The position numbers and the translations under genes are program-made. Below are positions 9,755-17,917 of a stretch of 57,023 bases of DNA, one piece after another. Source of the DNA: Actinoplanes sp. KI2 (lineage in GTDB: Bacteria; Actinomycetota; Actinomycetes; Mycobacteriales; Micromonosporaceae); contig NZ_JAOSZE010000057.1 in the NCBI RefSeq assembly GCF_025630775.1, positions 1-57,023 on the forward strand. The letters run 5' to 3'. The stretch's first letter is position 1, and the number at the start of each line of letters is the position of its first letter. The notes beneath the pieces are model-generated. The model saw only the letters and a program-made list of their open reading frames with translations. It had not been told where the DNA came from and did not search any database.

Positions 9755-9937
9755 GTGACCAGAGCGCAGCGACGCCACCAAGTACTCACAGGACCACAGC
9801 TCCGCGTCGGCCGCGAGCACGATTTGGCGGAAGCATTCGCCCGGTCCAACGTCACCATGGTCGGCGAGCCCGACGCCGCCGCAACCACCGAGACCGTCCG
9901 CGCCCTCGTCGACCAGGCCCTCAAGAACGCCGCCTGA
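9755..9937 (+). CDS. short hypothetical ORF, possible C-terminal gene fragment
   Basis: 60 residues from GTG 9755, ending VRALVDQALKNAA. Only the last 35 residues look protein-like, with good third-position GC. The first 20 are Arg/Gln-rich and not convincing. No family was recognised. It may be the remnant 3' end of a degraded gene, since no good ribosome site precedes it. Confidence 0.3.
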   Translation: MTRAQRRHQVLTGPQLRVGREHDLAEAFARSNVTMVGEPDAAATTETVRALVDQALKNAA

Positions 9938-10133
9938 AGCGAGGAGCCGTCGGATCTGCCGGTGCTTGCGGCCGGCGGCACCATCGATCGTCCCGTGCAG
10001 TGTTCGGCGGCGATAACCGTCGTGCTACCCAAGGACACCGCCGATGCAATCGGGATCCCTGAATTCCCGAAGGTAGGCCGCCGATGGGAGAGAGCCGGAC
10101 AGCCCTGACTTTCGACGAAAGGCCCACCCCAAG
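9938..10133. other. intergenic region upstream of the secreted glycosidase
   Basis: About 200 bases without a convincing gene. A GAAAGG ribosome site sits near 10119, just upstream of the GTG 10134 start. No clear promoter hexamers or palindrome were seen. Confidence 0.5.
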
Positions 10134-11648
10134 GTGAAGTTCTCTCGCCGCAGCGCCGCCCTCATCGCCTCGACGATCATGGCTGGTCTCATGCTCCCGG
10201 CCACCCCAGCGTTAGCCACCGCGAAGACCACGACCGCGAGAACCACCTCCGCGAAGCCCGCGCCGGCGAAGACCACGATCCCGACCAAGTCGAGCCGACT
10301 GGCCGCGGTCAAAGCGGCGAAGGCGATCAACTACTACCCGTCCACGGCCGGCTGGTCGAAGATGTGGAGCAGCTTCGACGCCACCAAGGTCGACGCCGAC
10401 TTCGCGAAGGCGCAGGCGCTCGGCGCCACCAGCGTCCGGGCGATCGTCTTCCCGACGACCTTCGGCTACCCGACGCCGAACCCGACCTACACCGCCAAGC
10501 TCGACACCTTCGTCAAGCTGGCCAACACGCACGGCATGACCGTGAACCTCACCCTCTTCGACTGGTGGGACGCCTATGCGGAGCTGGACGAGAGCAAAGC
10601 CTGGGCCACCTCGCTCCTCAAGCCGTACAAGGACGATCCGCGGATCACCGGCGTCGAGCTCCAGAACGAGATCATCCCGACCGACACCGCCGCCATGACC
10701 TGGGCGCGAGCGATGATCCCGGCCGTGCGGACGGCGTTCCCGACGATGCCGCTGACCCTGTCGGCGGTGGGCGAGGACGGCCCGGCCGGGCTTGCGAAGA
10801 TCAAGTCGGCGCTCGGCTCGGTCTCGCTCGACTACTACGACTACCACTTCTACGGCAACGCCGAGCGGGCGCTCGCGACGATCCGCCAGGCCCAGGCCGC
10901 GGTCGCGCCGGCCCCGATCGTGATCGGCGAGACCGGCATGAACACGCTGGAGAACACCGAGGGCGAGCAGGCCGCGTTCCTGGCCCGGGTCTTCGAGGCA
11001 GCCAAGGCGGCCGGCGTGAACTCGGTCTCCCCGTGGACGCTGAACGACTTCACCACCGACGCGATCCCGGCCTCGATCGTGGCTGGACTCGACACGCAGT
11101 ACAACTACGGCCTGTACCGCACCAACGGCGTCGCGAAGCCGGCCGCGGCCGTGGTCAAGGCCGAATTCACCGGTACGGCCATGCCCGCCTCGCTGACCGA
11201 CAACGGCTTCGAGAACGCGACCGGGCAGACCCCGTGGCGCCAGTACGCGCCCGAGCTCGGCATGGCCACCAAGACCACGACGGCGGCGCACACCGGCACG
11301 TGGTCGGTCAGCCTCTCCAACACCGGCAAGACCTCGGCCGACACCCCGTCCTACCGGGTCGCCCCGATCCAGCCCGTCCAGCCCGGCCAGAAGTGGCACG
11401 GCGAGGTGTGGGCCAAGGGCAACGCCACCACCGGCACCACGCAGATCGCGATCAGCTGGTTCGACATCAACGACAGGTGGCTCGGCGGCGCCGACTCGAC
11501 GGCGCTCCCGACCGGCACCACCGACTGGACCAAGCTCACCGTCGACAGCGTCGCCCCGGCCGGCACGGCCAGCATGCAGATCCACCTGAAGTCCGGCGCC
11601 AACACCGGCACCGTCTGGTTCGACGACGTGGTGATCGGCCAGGCCTGA
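10134..11648 (+). CDS. secreted clan GH-A glycoside hydrolase (cellulase/GH5-like) with C-terminal CBM4/9-like module
   Basis: 504 residues. A signal peptide (RRSAALIASTIMAGLMLPATPALA) is followed by a Thr/Lys/Ala-rich linker to about residue 65. The barrel carries GVELQNE (acid/base Glu after Asn at the end of strand 4) near 185 and IVIGETGM (nucleophile Glu) near 268, the clan GH-A signature. The C-terminal 155 residues (GFENATG..., WRQYAP, VWFDDVVI) form a jelly-roll carbohydrate-binding module of the CBM4/9 type. It probably cleaves a beta-glycan outside the cell; GH5 is the best guess but the family number is not settled. Start GTG 10134 with GAAAGG upstream. It stands alone, followed by a hairpin. 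Confidence 0.78.
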   Translation: MKFSRRSAALIASTIMAGLMLPATPALATAKTTTARTTSAKPAPAKTTIPTKSSRLAAVKAAKAINYYPSTAGWSKMWSSFDATKVDADFAKAQALGATSVRAIVFPTTFGYPTPNPTYTAKLDTFVKLANTHGMTVNLTLFDWWDAYAELDESKAWATSLLKPYKDDPRITGVELQNEIIPTDTAAMTWARAMIPAVRTAFPTMPLTLSAVGEDGPAGLAKIKSALGSVSLDYYDYHFYGNAERALATIRQAQAAVAPAPIVIGETGMNTLENTEGEQAAFLARVFEAAKAAGVNSVSPWTLNDFTTDAIPASIVAGLDTQYNYGLYRTNGVAKPAAAVVKAEFTGTAMPASLTDNGFENATGQTPWRQYAPELGMATKTTTAAHTGTWSVSLSNTGKTSADTPSYRVAPIQPVQPGQKWHGEVWAKGNATTGTTQIAISWFDINDRWLGGADSTALPTGTTDWTKLTVDSVAPAGTASMQIHLKSGANTGTVWFDDVVIGQA

Positions 11649-11689
11649 TCACCGCGCGGGGCTGCTGGTGAGCCTGGTGCTGCGGTGGT

Positions 11690-11710
11690 CCGCATGATCT
11701 GATCATGCGG
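11690..11710 (+). terminator. perfect inverted repeat after the glycosidase gene
   Basis: CCGCATGATC and GATCATGCGG are exact complements around a single T. It sits 42 bases after the stop and could end the glycosidase transcript or that of the convergent CorA gene. Confidence 0.5.
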
Positions 11711-11842
11711 CGTGAGCATCCCGCGGCCGGTCGAGGCGTTGTGCGCGCCTTGTTGTCCCAGATCCGGTAGCCACCGGGAACGCCCCTGGCCACGTATCGT
11801 CGCCGACTCATCGCCACGCAACGTAGCAGGGCAGTGTCACGG

Positions 11843-12880
11843 TCACAGCCATCTCTTGTGGCGGAAGATGAGGTATAGCGCCAGAGCCATGACCAGCATG
11901 AGCGAGACCGACACGATCACTCCGGCCTCAGTCCCGAAGCCGGGGTACGGCACGTTCTGGCCGAAGAATCCGGTCACCGCGGTCGGCACGGCGACGATGG
12001 CGACCCAGGCGGTGATCCGGCGCATGTCGTCGTTCTGCTGCACGCCGATCGTCGCCACCTTCTCCGCCGCGACCGTGGTCTGCGTCGAGCTACGGGTCTG
12101 GTAGAACTCGATCACGCCATGCAGGAACTCGCGCTGCCCATCGGCCATGCTTTTGACCAGGTCGAACTGGTCGGCGATGTCGGACAACAGCGGCGGGGCG
12201 ATCTCCGGAAGGTCCCGGGCCTGCTTCGTCATCCGGGTGTACGTGGCACCGCTGTGCACGGCCATCGTGCGGACGGCCAGCAACTCGTACCAGATCTGGA
12301 ACAGTTCTTCCAGGAAAGCCTCCGGATCGTCGCGCTCCTCTCCGAGCATGACGCGCTGCTCGAGCCGGCCGGATTCCTTGGCCAACCGCGCGATAAGGTC
12401 GATCTCCCGGCGGGTCATCGCCATGACGATCGCGTGGGACAGCTCGAACGGCGAGCCCGGGGTCAGCACACCGCGCTCGATGCGGTGGCGCACCGCCTCG
12501 GTGTCAAGCAGGGCCACCTCAGGGTTCACCGCCGGGTTGAGCGGGCCATGCACGGTGACCAGGTAATTGTGCCCGACGAACTGGTCCAGCTCCACGTAGT
12601 GCACATGACCCCGCCGCCCGACCTCGGGCGCGTGCAAAACGGCGAACACATAGTCGGCGTAGACGTGGAACTTTGAGACGTGGTTGCGCTCCACGCAGTC
12701 GCGGATGGCGATCGAGTGGAACCCGAAGACCTCCGACAGCACCTCGGCGGCCGCCAGATCGCACCCCGGGATGTCGACCCAGACGATGGCGTCGTCGCGT
12801 TTGAGCAGCAGTGGCAGCTTCTCGACGTCGTAATGTTCGGCGCCGCCACGCTGGATGACCGAAACGTCCATCCCGCTCAC
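11843..12880 (-). CDS. CorA-like magnesium/divalent cation transporter
   Basis: 345 residues with a cytosolic N-terminal alpha/beta domain, a long helical stretch and two C-terminal membrane helices (ITAWVAIVAVPTAVTGFFG and VIVSVSLMLVMALALYLIF), ending in the basic FRHKRWL. The loop between the helices reads GQNVPYPG where classic CorA has GMN. The Asn is kept, and this variant is, to my recollection, usual in an actinobacterial CorA branch. The expected role is a pentameric Mg2+ (or Co/Ni/Zn) channel. Start GTG 12880; ATG 12871 is an in-frame alternative. It is a single-gene unit with no partner in the region. Confidence 0.85.
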   Translation of the reverse strand: MSGMDVSVIQRGGAEHYDVEKLPLLLKRDDAIVWVDIPGCDLAAAEVLSEVFGFHSIAIRDCVERNHVSKFHVYADYVFAVLHAPEVGRRGHVHYVELDQFVGHNYLVTVHGPLNPAVNPEVALLDTEAVRHRIERGVLTPGSPFELSHAIVMAMTRREIDLIARLAKESGRLEQRVMLGEERDDPEAFLEELFQIWYELLAVRTMAVHSGATYTRMTKQARDLPEIAPPLLSDIADQFDLVKSMADGQREFLHGVIEFYQTRSSTQTTVAAEKVATIGVQQNDDMRRITAWVAIVAVPTAVTGFFGQNVPYPGFGTEAGVIVSVSLMLVMALALYLIFRHKRWL

Positions 12881-13007
12881 CGCTCATCGCTCGGGTCTGC
12901 TGCATCAACACATACCACGATGCGGCGGTCGCCAGGGCAGGCATACCTGGCCCACGAGAGGTGGCCGAGGCCCGGTAGCGCGAGCTGGGACTGGGGAGCC
13001 TCTGCGG

Positions 13008-14903
13008 TCAGTAGCCCTGGCAGAACAGGGCCTCGGCGTGGACGGGGTCGACCAGTTTCAGATCGGCGGGCGGCAGGTCGAACGGGTCGCGGTCCGGGTC
13101 GCGCAGCCACGACCGCACCCGCGCGACCGCGGCGGCCGGGTCGAGGGAGTCGTCCGCCATCGCCGCGTGCAGCAGCCAATGGACGATCGAACCGACCTCG
13201 TCCGGGACCGGCGCCGCGAACCCGATCACGGCCGTGTAGCCGCGGGTCATCAGCGCGTCGGCCAGAGCCGCCGCGCCCTCCGCGGACGGTGGGAGGACCG
13301 CGACCCCGCCGGGCGTACGGGGTCCGGCGGCGATGTCGGCGGCGGACAGTTCGGCCGGACCGGCCAGTTCGAGGGCGCCGGCCGAGGTCATCCCGCAGCC
13401 CAGGTGCAGTAGCGACGCGTTGAGGTGGGCGCGGACATCCTCCGGGGTTCCGGGGCCGGTCACGTCCTCGACGGTGTGCCCGAGGCCGATCGACCGAGGG
13501 TAGAAGGTCCGCCGCAGGCGCAGGGCGTCCATCGTGGCCCGGTCCCGGTCGTGCCGCGGGTTGGCGACGAACACCGGGGCCACGGTGACCGGGCGGCGTC
13601 CGCGGCGGATGAGGGCGACCAGGTCGGCCGCCGTGCGCACGAAGGAGTCGGCGGCCTCGGCCGGTCCGCCGATGGCGACCACCCGGCCCGTTCGCCGCGT
13701 GCCGTCGGGGATCCGACGCAGTTGCCCGCTGGTCGCGTCCAGTTCGACCCCTCCGGGGTACACCGCGGCGTCGATCCCGGCGTCGCGCAGGGCCGCGGTC
13801 ACGTCGGCGAACCCGTCGCCGAGCCGGGTCGCTCCGGGCAGGTCGGCCTCGATGCGTTCGGCCAGGCGTACGGCGGCCGGGACGTCGTCGGCGGGCAGTG
13901 CCGGGGCCGCCCGGTTGAGATTCTCGGCGGCGGCGCGAAGGTCGTCGCGGCCGTCTCCCCAGCCGCTGCCGCCGTCGGCGTCGTGCCGGTCGGCCAGGGC
14001 GACGGCCAGCACCAGCCGGTCGGACGGGAGCGCGCCGTCCGCCTCGACGACGGCGGCGGCCACCGCCACCCGCTCGTCAACCGTTTCGGCCCCGAGGTCG
14101 CGCAGCTCGCCGGCCGACGGTGCCGGCCAGGGGCGGGGCCTCGACCGGGCCGGCGCCGGCGTCTGCGGCATCGGCCCGTCGACGACGGCTATCGGGCTCT
14201 GCTCGTGCGGAATGCCCGGTGTATCGCGATCAGCGAAAGCCGCCGAGGTGAAGGCGGGCGCAGGAAAGCTGGGCGGCGCGGAGAAGACCGGCGCCGGCAT
14301 CCCGCCTTGCTGAAGGTTCTGCATGAGCGCCAGCGCTGCCCCCATCTTGCCCAGGTCCATGCCGCCCAAGCCGCCCAACATCCCTCGCAGCGCCTCGGCG
14401 ATGGTGAGCAGCTTCCCGGCCGCATCGGTGATCTCGGCGCTGACCGGCGGCCCGTCGACGACCTCGCGGAACAGCGATATGGCCCGGTCGGCCTCCGCCG
14501 GCCCGTCCGCTCCCCCACCGGTCACGGCGCGCGTCATGGCTTCCGGCGTACAGACGCCGGCCAGCAGCAGCTGGCCCAGCATGATCCGGTTCCCGGCCTG
14601 CTGGATCTGCGGCAGGTTCGCGAACCGGAGGGACTCGTCGAGCATGTGCATCCCGGCCGTACGGTCGTGCGCGGACCCACCGTGCGCCAGATGCCGGATG
14701 CCATGGAACCAGCCGAGCTGGGCGGCGACCTGACCGCGCAGGGCGCCGCCCGGTTCGAGGCGGGCGTACGCCCGGTCCAGCACGGTGATCGCCTCGTCCA
14801 GGTACGGCCGGGCGCCCGCCGACCCGGGCCCCGCCCTCAGAAACCGGTCGGCCAGCATGGCGCCCCGTTCGAGCATCTCCCGCAGGTCCTCGTCGTCCGC
14901 CAT
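13008..14903 (-). CDS. CHAT-like protein lacking the catalytic His/Cys pair
   Basis: 631 residues. The N-terminal 170 residues are helical repeats, followed by a Pro/Ala-rich linker (about 215-280). The C-terminal part resembles the CHAT domain of the next gene: RRTFYPRSIGLG, EDVRAHLNASLLHLGCG and GPAELSAADIAA align with SFYPGARYLG, DEVRAWL..VLHLACHG and DRLTAEELV. Where the active protein has ACHG this one has GCGM, and no AACRTG equivalent is present, so it should be a non-catalytic partner or regulator. ATG 14903 has GGGGGAG upstream; GTG 14930, which overlaps the CHAT stop, is possible. The two genes form one minus-strand operon, divergent to the AAA/kinase operon. Confidence 0.75.
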   Translation of the reverse strand: MADDEDLREMLERGAMLADRFLRAGPGSAGARPYLDEAITVLDRAYARLEPGGALRGQVAAQLGWFHGIRHLAHGGSAHDRTAGMHMLDESLRFANLPQIQQAGNRIMLGQLLLAGVCTPEAMTRAVTGGGADGPAEADRAISLFREVVDGPPVSAEITDAAGKLLTIAEALRGMLGGLGGMDLGKMGAALALMQNLQQGGMPAPVFSAPPSFPAPAFTSAAFADRDTPGIPHEQSPIAVVDGPMPQTPAPARSRPRPWPAPSAGELRDLGAETVDERVAVAAAVVEADGALPSDRLVLAVALADRHDADGGSGWGDGRDDLRAAAENLNRAAPALPADDVPAAVRLAERIEADLPGATRLGDGFADVTAALRDAGIDAAVYPGGVELDATSGQLRRIPDGTRRTGRVVAIGGPAEAADSFVRTAADLVALIRRGRRPVTVAPVFVANPRHDRDRATMDALRLRRTFYPRSIGLGHTVEDVTGPGTPEDVRAHLNASLLHLGCGMTSAGALELAGPAELSAADIAAGPRTPGGVAVLPPSAEGAAALADALMTRGYTAVIGFAAPVPDEVGSIVHWLLHAAMADDSLDPAAAVARVRSWLRDPDRDPFDLPPADLKLVDPVHAEALFCQGY

Positions 14904-14926
14904 CGCGTCATCTCCCCCAGCCACGG

Positions 14927-17458
14927 TCACTGTCCCCAGTGCAGGAAAGCGGCCCACGCGACCACCGCGCGCAGGTCCGAGTGGGCAATCCGGTCGCGCA
15001 GGGGCTCGGGCATGTCGCCGGGGACCTGCCGGCCCGGGTCGAGCATCCACAGCTGGGCGTCGCGCAGGGCCGCCCAGGCCGGCCGGCCGTGAACCCGCAA
15101 GCCCCGGTGGACCATGAACATCAGAGCCGAGGTCTCGTCGTCCGGAACGCTCCACTGGCTGGACAGGACCGCGCGGACACCCCCGGCCAGGAACGCGGTG
15201 CCGAGGCTGTACGCCTCGTCGTACCCGTTGAGCGACAGCCCGGTCCGGCAGGCGGCCAGCACGACGAGCGCGAGTGCCCGGTCCGGCACGTCGGCGAGCA
15301 GGGTGACCAGCTCCTCGGCGGTCAGCCGGTCGCCGCCGGCCAGCAGCAGGTACGCCGTGGCGCGGGCGCCGCCGGTCTCGACGAACCCATGGCAGGCCAG
15401 GTGCAGCACCGAACCGGCCGCCGGATCGGGGCTGGTCAGCCACGCCCGTACCTCGTCGGCGGCACCCGCCCCGGAACGGCTCGCCGAATCGTCGGGCCGC
15501 CGGCCGAGGTAGCGGGCGCCGGGGTAGAAGCTCTGCCGGATCGCGTACGCCTCCAGGCGCGCGGCCGGCAGAGAACCGGCGATCCTGGTGTCCGGGTCAC
15601 CGACGACCAGCCCGGTCGGGGTGAGCGCGACGGTGGGCTCGGTGGCCGAGCGGACCAGCATCCGGGCCGACGCCACCTGGGACAGCGCGATCAGTTCGAG
15701 GGCATACTTCCCGTCCGGGCGGCGTGCGGCCTGCCACGGGACGCGGGCCAGCTCGCCCATCGGGACCAGTTCGATCCGGGGCGGCCGATCGGGGTGGGAC
15801 GGTAGGCGCGGGAGGTACACCTCGACGAGCTGGCGCATGGCGGCGTCCCAGGCCCAGCGCCCGATCTCGTCCAACCGCGCCGCGAGATCCCCGGCCGGCT
15901 CGGCATCGACGGCGCCGAGGTCGCGGTCGGCGGCGTCGAAGTCGCGGTCGGCGGCGTCGAAGTCGCGGTCGGCGGCGTCGAAGTCGCGGCGGGCCAGCGC
16001 CGACAGGTAGTTGTCGAACTCGGGCACCGACGACGGGTTCAGCGAGGTCAGCGCCAGGTAGCTGGGCGGTCCGGCGGCGGGCGCGATGACGGCGTAGCCG
16101 GGCTGGGGCCCCTGCCCCGGCATCAGGTAGACCAGCGCGTCGGCGTCGAGGTCGGTGAGCGCCCGCTGGATCTGGGCGTACCCGGGCGGGTCGAGCAGCT
16201 CGACGGCGGAGTCGTGCCGGGCCAGCGCGGTCATCACCTCCCGGCGCAGGTCGGCCGGGAGGTCGGCCGGTGCGTTGCGCCAGCGTTCGGCCAGTTCCGG
16301 CTCGCCCGCCTCGGCCAGCCGGTGGGCCAGCGGCCCGGTATCGGCGGTGAGCGTGGCGGCGAACAGGGCCAGGCCGCGGCCGGCGTCGAGCGCGGTGATG
16401 GCCGCGGCCGGGTCCCCGGCGATCAGGCACTGACGGGCCACGTCGACCGCCTCGGCGGCGGCGTCGCGTACGGCGGCGGTGGTTGACGTGAGATCGGGCT
16501 GGATCAGCGCCTGCCAGACGGTGCCGCGCAGCCCCTCAACGGCCTCCCGGTGGAAGTCGGGCCGTTCGCCGAGCAGGCGGCGTACCTGCGCGAGCACCTC
16601 GTTGATCTTCTGCCACAGCGCGTGGTCGGGCCCGCCGGCCAGCGTCCGGGCCTCGCCGAGCAGGCCGGCCGCCTCGGTCAGGTCGGCCACCCGGCCGGTC
16701 AGCTCGTGCCGGCGCAGCAGGCCGGTGGCCAGGGTGCTCAGGTACAGCGGCCGGGCCGGGTCGGCGGGGGTGGCCGCCTCGACCGCGGCCCGCAGCTGGT
16801 CGATGCCGAGGGCGATGCGCCCAGGATCGGTCTCCCGGCCCGCCCACAGAGCCGCCATACCGGCCTGGACGTGGGCCTGGGCCCGGTCGGCCGGGCTGAG
16901 ATCGGGCCGGGCGGCGTGCCGGACGAACGTGTCCAGATGCTCGTCGCCGGGCCGCCCGCCGTCGCCGGTCAGAGCGGCGAACCCGGCGATGTCGGCCGAG
17001 GCGTCAGCGAACGCCGCCCGGACCGGGTGGTCCTCCGGGAACTCCCCGACCAGGTCCGCCAGCTCTTGGAAGCTGCCGGTCAGGTCGGCGTCGGTGTGCT
17101 GCGCAGCCAGCAGCCCGGTGATCCGGGTGAGCAGTTCGCCCTCCGGCCGCCCGGCGGCCTGCGGCGGCAGTTCGCTCATGAAGTCGGCGAGCTCGCCGGG
17201 CATCCGGGACATCGCGCCGGAGTCGCCGGTCAGCGCGGAACGGCCGAACCGCAACGCCATCCGGCCCGAGTTGATCATCGTGGTGACGCCCGGGTGGCCG
17301 GCGTGCTCGGCGGCCAGCTCGTCGAGCCGGGCCAGGGCGGCCGTGTAGTCGAACGCCCGGCTTTCGGCCGCCTGCTGCACCAGCAGGTAGACCTCGGCCA
17401 GGGCCCGGGTGTCGCGCCACGAAGGGGTGCCCGGCGAGTCGGCCTCGGCCGCCGCCAT
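14927..17458 (-). CDS. CHAT-domain protease (main open part of a gene interrupted by TGA)
   Basis: 843 residues from ATG 17458. About 500 residues of TPR-like helices precede a C-terminal CHAT domain (caspase-like cysteine protease fold). The catalytic His lies in VLHLACHGF (about residue 690) and the Cys in VVLAACRTG (about 737), with SSQWSVPDDET after it. CHAT enzymes act as activated effector proteases, for example in TPR-CHAT/CRISPR and gasdermin systems. Three DFDAADR repeats lie near residues 491-513. ATG 17458 has no ribosome site. The same frame continues upstream past a TGA at 17507-17509 into a typical N-terminus starting at 17680, so the annotated start is probably artificial. The stop overlaps a possible GTG of the pseudo-CHAT gene. 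Confidence 0.8.
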   Translation of the reverse strand: MAAAEADSPGTPSWRDTRALAEVYLLVQQAAESRAFDYTAALARLDELAAEHAGHPGVTTMINSGRMALRFGRSALTGDSGAMSRMPGELADFMSELPPQAAGRPEGELLTRITGLLAAQHTDADLTGSFQELADLVGEFPEDHPVRAAFADASADIAGFAALTGDGGRPGDEHLDTFVRHAARPDLSPADRAQAHVQAGMAALWAGRETDPGRIALGIDQLRAAVEAATPADPARPLYLSTLATGLLRRHELTGRVADLTEAAGLLGEARTLAGGPDHALWQKINEVLAQVRRLLGERPDFHREAVEGLRGTVWQALIQPDLTSTTAAVRDAAAEAVDVARQCLIAGDPAAAITALDAGRGLALFAATLTADTGPLAHRLAEAGEPELAERWRNAPADLPADLRREVMTALARHDSAVELLDPPGYAQIQRALTDLDADALVYLMPGQGPQPGYAVIAPAAGPPSYLALTSLNPSSVPEFDNYLSALARRDFDAADRDFDAADRDFDAADRDLGAVDAEPAGDLAARLDEIGRWAWDAAMRQLVEVYLPRLPSHPDRPPRIELVPMGELARVPWQAARRPDGKYALELIALSQVASARMLVRSATEPTVALTPTGLVVGDPDTRIAGSLPAARLEAYAIRQSFYPGARYLGRRPDDSASRSGAGAADEVRAWLTSPDPAAGSVLHLACHGFVETGGARATAYLLLAGGDRLTAEELVTLLADVPDRALALVVLAACRTGLSLNGYDEAYSLGTAFLAGGVRAVLSSQWSVPDDETSALMFMVHRGLRVHGRPAWAALRDAQLWMLDPGRQVPGDMPEPLRDRIAHSDLRAVVAWAAFLHWGQ
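15921..15983. repeat. 21-bp tandem repeat, three copies, inside the CHAT gene
   Basis: Three exact 21-base units (start TCGCGGTCGGC) encode DFDAADR three times in the minus-strand CHAT protein, in the helical region before the protease domain. Copy number is likely variable by slippage. Confidence 0.9.
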
Positions 17459-17506
17459 CAGGCCGGGCAGGGCTCGGGTGAGGGCCGGGCCGGGCGTCCG
17501 TCCGGT

Positions 17507-17680
17507 TCAGAATGTCGCCTCGACCAGAGCGGCCGCGAGCCGCGAACGCCCCGGCAGGTCGTCCGGGAGGCGGCCGAAGCCGGTCGCCGCGTTGTCGAGG
17601 TCGCCGTGGCCGGCCACCGCGGCGACGATGGCCGCGCACCGCGCTGCTGTCTCGTCCTGATCGTTCAAGCGGTCCTCCAT
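17507..17680 (-). pseudogene. 5' part of the CHAT protease gene, cut off by an in-frame TGA
   Basis: 57 residues (MEDRLNDQDETAARCAAIV... to VEATF) then TGA. The 16 codons between this stop and ATG 17458 are open, in frame, mostly G/C-ending, and encode TGRTPGPALTRALPGLM, which continues naturally into the CHAT protein. The pattern LPDD..GRSRLAAALVEA followed by a short loop and PGTPSWRDTRALAE is, from memory, how N-termini of actinobacterial TPR-CHAT proteins run. ATG 17680 is preceded by AGGTG. The frame is open further upstream to 17851, but that part reads through a DNA repeat. Options are nonsense mutation, recoding or sequencing error. Confidence 0.7.
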
Positions 17681-17701
17681 CCCACGCACCTGCCTGACGG
17701 A

Positions 17702-17761
17702 CAGGTTCCGGCCCGTCAGGTTCCGGCCCGTCAGGTTCAGGTCCGCCAGGTTCCGGTCCGC
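17702..17761. repeat. 15-bp direct repeat, four copies, in the divergent control region
   Basis: Four head-to-tail copies of CAGGTTCCGGCCCGT or close variants (two exact, two with changes) lie between the CHAT start (17680) and the divergent operon start (17918). They could be an operator array for a regulator binding direct repeats. If translated on the minus strand they would give pentapeptide-like NLTGR units. Confidence 0.75.
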
Positions 17762-17917
17762 CAGAAGACGAGGGACGGAAAACGGGGAGGCCGCCATGGG
17801 CGCGGACGTGACGCTGCAACACCGGACGCGGCAGCCGATCGAGCTGATCACCGAAATGGCCGGGCCTGTCCGTCAGAACCCATCGTCCCGCCCGAACAGC
17901 AGGGAGCGAGAAGGCCT

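Noticed and set aside
17507..17851. Independent 114-residue pentapeptide-repeat protein
   Set aside because: The pentapeptide-like part is only four or five units made by a 15-bp DNA repeat, its starts lack ribosome sites, and the C-terminal half is the CHAT N-terminus.
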